Position numbers and translations under genes: made by a program
Notes under the pieces: generated by a model
Database searches by the model: none
Seen by the model: only the letters and a program-made list of their open reading frames with translations
What the model was told of the DNA's origin: nothing
Part shown: one piece after another, positions 34,007-37,683 of the stretch
Numbering within the stretch: position 1 is the first letter of the stretch
How the letters are laid out: each line of letters starts with the position of its first letter
Assembly (NCBI RefSeq): GCF_902143385.2
Contig: NZ_CABFUZ020000080.1
Coordinates: 1 to 37,683 of the forward strand
Length of the DNA stretch: 37,683 nt
Direction of reading: 5' to 3'
From: Methylacidimicrobium cyclopophantes
Lineage (GTDB): Bacteria > Verrucomicrobiota > Verrucomicrobiia > Methylacidiphilales > Methylacidiphilaceae

Positions 34007-35500
34007 ATGGAGTGCGAATCTTTCGCGGACTTTGCGCGTCGGCTGGAGCGGGAAGGGGAGCTGGTCCGGATTTCGGAGCCGGTGCGAACCGATCTCGAAA
34101 TTACCGCGCTGGCCGATCGAGAGATGAAGTCCCCGGGAGGAGGCGACGCGCTGCTCATTGAAAAACCTCTCCTCCCGGACGGGTCGATTTCGCGATTTCC
34201 GGTGCTGATCAACGCCTTCGGCTCCGAGCGCCGCATCGAGCTTGTCTTAGGGAGGCCTCTGGGAAAGCTCGTCGACGAGATTCGGATGCTGCTTCGCGCC
34301 GAGCCGCCTCGCTCCTTCCAGGAAGGTTGGGATCTCTTCCGCAAGGGGCTCGGGCTCGTTCGAAGCCGGCCCTACCGAGTTGAGACCGGACCCTGCCGAG
34401 ACCGGATCGTAACAATGGGACCTTCGGCGGAGATCGATCTCGCCTCCCTTCCGGTTCTCCGGTGTTGGCCGAAGGACGGAGGACCCTTTCTCACGCTGCC
34501 CCAGGTGGTGACGCAAGATCCCCGAACGGGCAGACGCAATGTGGGCATGTACCGGATGCAAGTTTACGACAAGACGACGACCGGAATGCACTGGCAGATT
34601 CACAAGGTGGGGGCTCGCCACGGGAAGGAGTATTGGGAGCGGGGAGGACGGATGCCGGTCGCCGTCTGTTTGGGCGGAGACCCGATTCTTACTTTTGCGG
34701 CCACCGCGCCTCTCCCCGACGGGGTCGATGAGCTGCTCTTCGCGGGTTTCCTGCGGAAGAAGGGAGTGCCCTTGGTCGGGTGCACGACGGTCGATCTTGA
34801 GGTTCCCGCGCACTCCGATTTTGTCCTCGAGGGCTACGTGGAACCGCCCGAGCTTCGCCCCGAAGGGCCGTTCGGGGATCATACCGGATTCTATACGCCG
34901 GTGGAGCCGTATCCGGTCTTTCATCTCACCTGCATTACCCATCGGAAGGACGCCGTCTACCCGGCAACGATCGTCGGGAAGCCTCCGATGGAGGACTATT
35001 ACCTGGGAACGGCGAGCGTCCGCCTCCTCTTTCCGGTGCTGCAGGCAACCTTTCCGGAAATCGTCGATTTGGCGCTTCCTCCCGAAGGCGTCTTCCACGA
35101 TCTAGTCTTCGTGAGCATCCGCAAGCAGTACCCGTATCAAGCCTACAAGGTGATGCATGGCCTCTGGGGCATGGGTCAGATGATGTTTACGAAGATCCTG
35201 GTCGTCGTGGATGCCGAGGTGAATGTCCACGACACGGCGGATGTCCTCTTCCATCTCTGTGCGAATGTCGATCCCGAACGAGACTTCCTTTTTACCCGCG
35301 GGCCATCCGACAGCCTGGACCACGCTCCTACCGTCCCAAACGTCGGAAGCCACGTGGGAATCGACGCCACTCGAAAGCTCCCTGCGGAAGGCTATCCACG
35401 GCCTTGGCCGGAAGAGGTTTCTCTCCCCGAGGAGTTTTGCCGGGAGCTTTTCGCCCGCTTCCCGAGGAGAACGGAAAGGAAAGTGGTAGGCGAACGATGA
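34007..35500 (+). CDS. UbiD-family prenylated-FMN decarboxylase
   Basis: UbiD enzymes reversibly decarboxylate aromatic or unsaturated acids using prenylated FMN made by UbiX. The 497-residue protein matches throughout: SFADFARRLEREGELVRI at the start, NVGMYRMQVYDKTTTGMHW (cofactor region), EGPFGDHTGFYTP with catalytic acidic residues, and GSHVGIDATRK near the end. I prefer the ATG at 34007, which gives the usual N terminus; 33968 (13 residues longer) is possible. If the host uses menaquinone, as Verrucomicrobia generally do, this could be the decarboxylase of a menaquinone route rather than 4-hydroxy-3-polyprenylbenzoate decarboxylase. No ubiX lies here. It overlaps the epimerase gene by ATGA. 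Confidence 0.9.
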   Translation: MECESFADFARRLEREGELVRISEPVRTDLEITALADREMKSPGGGDALLIEKPLLPDGSISRFPVLINAFGSERRIELVLGRPLGKLVDEIRMLLRAEPPRSFQEGWDLFRKGLGLVRSRPYRVETGPCRDRIVTMGPSAEIDLASLPVLRCWPKDGGPFLTLPQVVTQDPRTGRRNVGMYRMQVYDKTTTGMHWQIHKVGARHGKEYWERGGRMPVAVCLGGDPILTFAATAPLPDGVDELLFAGFLRKKGVPLVGCTTVDLEVPAHSDFVLEGYVEPPELRPEGPFGDHTGFYTPVEPYPVFHLTCITHRKDAVYPATIVGKPPMEDYYLGTASVRLLFPVLQATFPEIVDLALPPEGVFHDLVFVSIRKQYPYQAYKVMHGLWGMGQMMFTKILVVVDAEVNVHDTADVLFHLCANVDPERDFLFTRGPSDSLDHAPTVPNVGSHVGIDATRKLPAEGYPRPWPEEVSLPEEFCRELFARFPRRTERKVVGER

Positions 35501-36519
35501 AGATCCTCATCACAGGCTGCGCGGGGTTTCTTGGCTTTTCGCTTGCTCGCCGACTTCTGGAGAAGGGCGAGGAAATCATCGGCATCGACAACCTGAATGC
35601 CTACTACTCGGTGGCCCTCAAGGAGGCGAGGCTGGGCCTTCTTCGAGACTCCCCCTCGTTTCGTTTTGAAAAGCTCGATCTTCGCAACCAGAAGCCAATA
35701 GAGGAGCTCGTGAGACGGGAGAGGCCGCAGGCGATCGTCCATTTCGCAGCCCAGGCCGGTGTCCGTTATAGCTTGCGAGAACCCGCCGCCTATGTGGAGG
35801 ACAATGTCCTCGGCACCGTCCACCTGTTGGAAGCGGCCCGTCGCATCGTCCCTCTGCCCCATTTGCTCTACGCCAGCTCGAGTTCGGTTTATGGATTGAA
35901 TGGTTCGTTGCCGTTTTCGGTGAAAGATTCGGCATCCCATCCCGCGAGCGTCTACGCCGCCACCAAGCGGTCGGGCGAGTTGCTCATTCATGCCTATAGC
36001 CACCTCTATCGGCTTCCGGCGACCGGATTGCGCTTTTTTACCGTTTACGGTCCCTGGGGGCGACCCGATATGGCCTACTTTTCCTTTACGCGGGCCATTC
36101 TGCGCGGCGAGCCGATCGAAGTGTACGGCCGAGGGGAGCTGCGGCGGGACTTTACCTATGTCGACGACGTGATCGAAGCGGTGGCGCGGCTGATTCCTCG
36201 GTCGGCCCTTCCCGATCCCGGCTGGGATCCGATCCATCCCGATCCCTCGTGCAGTTCCGCTCCCTACCGCATTTTCAACGTCGGCAACCGCGCCCCTCTT
36301 TCCGTTCGGGAGCTGATCGAGGCGATTGAAAGGGCGGCGGGCGGAAAGGCGATTCTCCGCTATTCTCCGATGCCGCCCGGCGACGTGACGGCGACGGCCG
36401 CCGACACGACAGAACTCGAGGCGGAGGCGGGATTCACCCCGAACACCCCGCTCTCGGTGGGAATCGAGAGATTCGTCTCCTGGTACCGGGAGGTCGTGGC
36501 GAATCGACTCGAAGCGTAG
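35497..36519 (+). CDS. NAD-dependent epimerase, UDP-glucuronate 4-epimerase-like
   Basis: This is an extended short-chain dehydrogenase of 340 residues with the Rossmann motif GCAGFLG (7-13), active-site SSSSVYG (127-133) and YxxxK (Tyr153, Lys157 in VYAATKRSGEL). The block LRFFTVYGPWGRPDMAYFSF and the following RRDFTYVDDVIEAV are typical of the UDP-glucuronate 4-epimerase (CapI/LspL) branch, which makes UDP-galacturonate for surface polysaccharide. GalE or dTDP-glucose 4,6-dehydratase are less likely on these motifs. The start overlaps the UbiD stop as ATGA (35497-35500). Its polysaccharide partners are not in the window. Confidence 0.9.
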   Translation: MKILITGCAGFLGFSLARRLLEKGEEIIGIDNLNAYYSVALKEARLGLLRDSPSFRFEKLDLRNQKPIEELVRRERPQAIVHFAAQAGVRYSLREPAAYVEDNVLGTVHLLEAARRIVPLPHLLYASSSSVYGLNGSLPFSVKDSASHPASVYAATKRSGELLIHAYSHLYRLPATGLRFFTVYGPWGRPDMAYFSFTRAILRGEPIEVYGRGELRRDFTYVDDVIEAVARLIPRSALPDPGWDPIHPDPSCSSAPYRIFNVGNRAPLSVRELIEAIERAAGGKAILRYSPMPPGDVTATAADTTELEAEAGFTPNTPLSVGIERFVSWYREVVANRLEA

Positions 36520-36549
36520 GGAAAAGGCAAAGGCGAAGCTTGGACGAAG

Positions 36550-37449
36550 ATGGTCCTTATCCTTGTCGGGACGGCGTCGTGGACCGACCCCACCCTTCTG
36601 AGCTCCGGTTGGTATCCGGCGGAAGCCCAAGATCCCGAATCCCGCTTGCGCTACTATGCCGCCCATTTCCCGCTGGTCGAAATCGACTCGTCCTACTACG
36701 CACTCCCTCGGAGGGAAAATGCGAAACGGTGGGCGGAGCGGACTCCCGCCGGATTTACGTTCGACTGCAAGGCCTTCCGTCTCTTTACGCAACACCCCGC
36801 TTCTCCGGCCGCACTGCCCTCCGATCTGCGGCCTTCCCCCGGCAGGGAAATTCGAGAGAAGATTTACTATCGGGATCTGCCGGAAGCCGCTCGCCGGGAG
36901 CTCTGGCGGCGATTTCGCGAGGGCCTCTCTCCCCTCCGGGGAGCGGGGAAGCTCGGAGTCGTTCTCTTCCAGTTTCCGCCCTGGTTTTCCTATTCGCAGG
37001 AAAATCGAGAGCATCTCCTGCATTGCGCGGCGATGCTCGAAGGCTACCGGATCGCCGTCGAGTTTCGTAACGCATCTTGGTTTTCAGGAGCTCGCCGAGC
37101 GGACGAAACGCTGCAATGGGAGAGCGAGCAGGGGTTCATTCCCGTGATCGTCGACGAACCCCAGGGAACCAGCGCGAGCGTTGCCGCAATCTGGGAGGTT
37201 CCTTGGTCGGAAGTCGCCGTGGTGCGCTTGCATGGAAGGAACCGGGAAACTTGGATGGCTCGAAACTTGCATTCCGCCGCCGATCGATTTCGGTACCGGT
37301 ACGATGATGCCGAGCTCCGGGAGCTCGCCGCCTCGGTTCGAGCCCTGCGCGTCTCGCGGATCCACGTCCTCTTCAATAATTGCTATCGGGACTACGGCGT
37401 GCGCAACGCCGCCCGCTTTCAAGAAATCCTCACGGGGATGGGTTCCTAG
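36550..37449 (+). CDS. DUF72 family protein (YecE-like)
   Basis: The 299-residue protein fits DUF72, a TIM-barrel family of unknown activity. It starts LVGTASWTDPTLLSSGWYP, and shows FPLVEIDSSYYALP, FTFDCKAFRLFTQHP, the KLGVVLFQFPPWF block, VEFRNASW and a late VRLHGRN and HVLFNNCYRDYGVRNA, all as in the family. No catalytic role is established. The gap from the epimerase gene is 30 bases, so co-transcription is likely. Its TAG stop shares bases with the stop of the convergent transglutaminase-like gene. Confidence 0.92.
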   Translation: MVLILVGTASWTDPTLLSSGWYPAEAQDPESRLRYYAAHFPLVEIDSSYYALPRRENAKRWAERTPAGFTFDCKAFRLFTQHPASPAALPSDLRPSPGREIREKIYYRDLPEAARRELWRRFREGLSPLRGAGKLGVVLFQFPPWFSYSQENREHLLHCAAMLEGYRIAVEFRNASWFSGARRADETLQWESEQGFIPVIVDEPQGTSASVAAIWEVPWSEVAVVRLHGRNRETWMARNLHSAADRFRYRYDDAELRELAASVRALRVSRIHVLFNNCYRDYGVRNAARFQEILTGMGS

Positions 37450-37683
37450 TCAGCTTCCGTCGGCTCTTCCTCTTCGATGCGGTCGATCCGCACCGAAACG
37501 GAAAGCCGCTGATCCCGAGCGCCGGTGAAAATGCCGCGGAGCGGGGCGGCGTCCGCGTAGTCGCGTCCCACCGCAACCTGGACATGCTGCTCGCTTTCCC
37601 AACTCAAATTGGTCGGATCGAGTCCGATCCACGACCCGTCGGGGCAGCGGATCTGCACCCAAGCGTGGCTCGAGAGAGCCATC
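37446..37683 (-). CDS. Transglutaminase-like protein, C-terminal part (cut by window edge)
   Basis: The last 78 residues of a protein that continues beyond the window. SSHAWVQIRCPDGSWIGLDPTN holds the His and Asp of the transglutaminase/cysteine protease triad; the catalytic Cys would lie upstream, off the window. HVQVAVGRDYADAAPLRGIFTG matches the C terminus of the COG1305 transglutaminase-like family often found beside alpha-E (DUF403) and circularly permuted ATP-grasp genes. Whether those partners exist here cannot be seen. The stop overlaps that of the DUF72 gene. Confidence 0.88.
   Translation of the reverse strand, partial: MALSSHAWVQIRCPDGSWIGLDPTNLSWESEQHVQVAVGRDYADAAPLRGIFTGARDQRLSVSVRIDRIEEEEPTEAD

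Noticed and set aside
35392-37023. Minus-strand open frame of 543 codons opposite the epimerase and DUF72 genes
   Set aside because: Both plus-strand genes have full-length family matches and catalytic motifs; the antisense product has none.

Overview
The window is a gene-dense, high-GC stretch of bacterial chromosome with no tRNA, rRNA, insertion sequence, prophage or CRISPR array that I can see. It looks like a diderm of the Verrucomicrobiota. The supports are lipid A genes (lpxA, lpxK), a Lol lipoprotein-sorting pair, a TIGR04138 / Minf_1886-type protein (a family known from Verrucomicrobia and Planctomycetes) and a DUF1844 protein ending in a Lys/Phe-rich tail. High GC with a Minf_1886-type gene would suit an acidophilic methanotroph relative such as Methylacidimicrobium, but that genus-level guess is inference.

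Layout. 1-1231 (+): the 3' end of a radC-family gene, translationally coupled to lpxA. 1274-10139 (-): a long co-directional run, in transcription order a low-molecular-weight phosphatase-like protein, hisC, tyrA, lolC, lolD, ilvE, mcsA-like, rpiB and acs; hisC-tyrA-lolC-lolD and ilvE-mcsA overlap by a few bases. 10252-17630 (+): nuoBCDEFGH, the peripheral arm of respiratory complex I plus membrane subunit NuoH; nuoA and nuoI-N are not in the window. 17627-24438 (-): a cell-envelope run with a PotD-like periplasmic protein, lpxK, a WaaF-type heptosyltransferase, murJ, a BtpA-family protein and an L,D-transpeptidase. 24580-30154 (+): a small membrane protein, the Minf_1886-type protein, a double-domain M16 peptidase, DUF1844 and moaA-moaD-moaE. 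30327-33073 (-): cysD and a fused cysN-cysC, divergent from cysH (+), so sulfate activation and PAPS reduction sit together. 34007-37449 (+): a UbiD-family decarboxylase coupled to a UDP-glucuronate 4-epimerase-like gene, then a DUF72 protein. 37446-37683 (-): the C-terminal end of a transglutaminase-like protein.

How it fits together. Most genes are core metabolism and envelope biogenesis: lipid A and LPS core, peptidoglycan lipid II flipping and cross-linking, lipoprotein export, NADH oxidation, acetate activation, aromatic and branched-chain amino acid synthesis, molybdopterin synthesis and assimilatory sulfate reduction. Many neighbours share ATGA or GTGA start/stop overlaps, and two convergent pairs share stop codons.

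I do not see a clearly novel defence or mobile system. The points most worth following are the split nuo operon with a short NuoG that keeps an N7 cluster motif, a stem-loop before nuoH, an orphan PotD-like protein heading the envelope operon, an undescribed small membrane protein before the Minf_1886-type gene, and a 12-bp palindrome filling a 14-bp divergent cysD/cysH gap.
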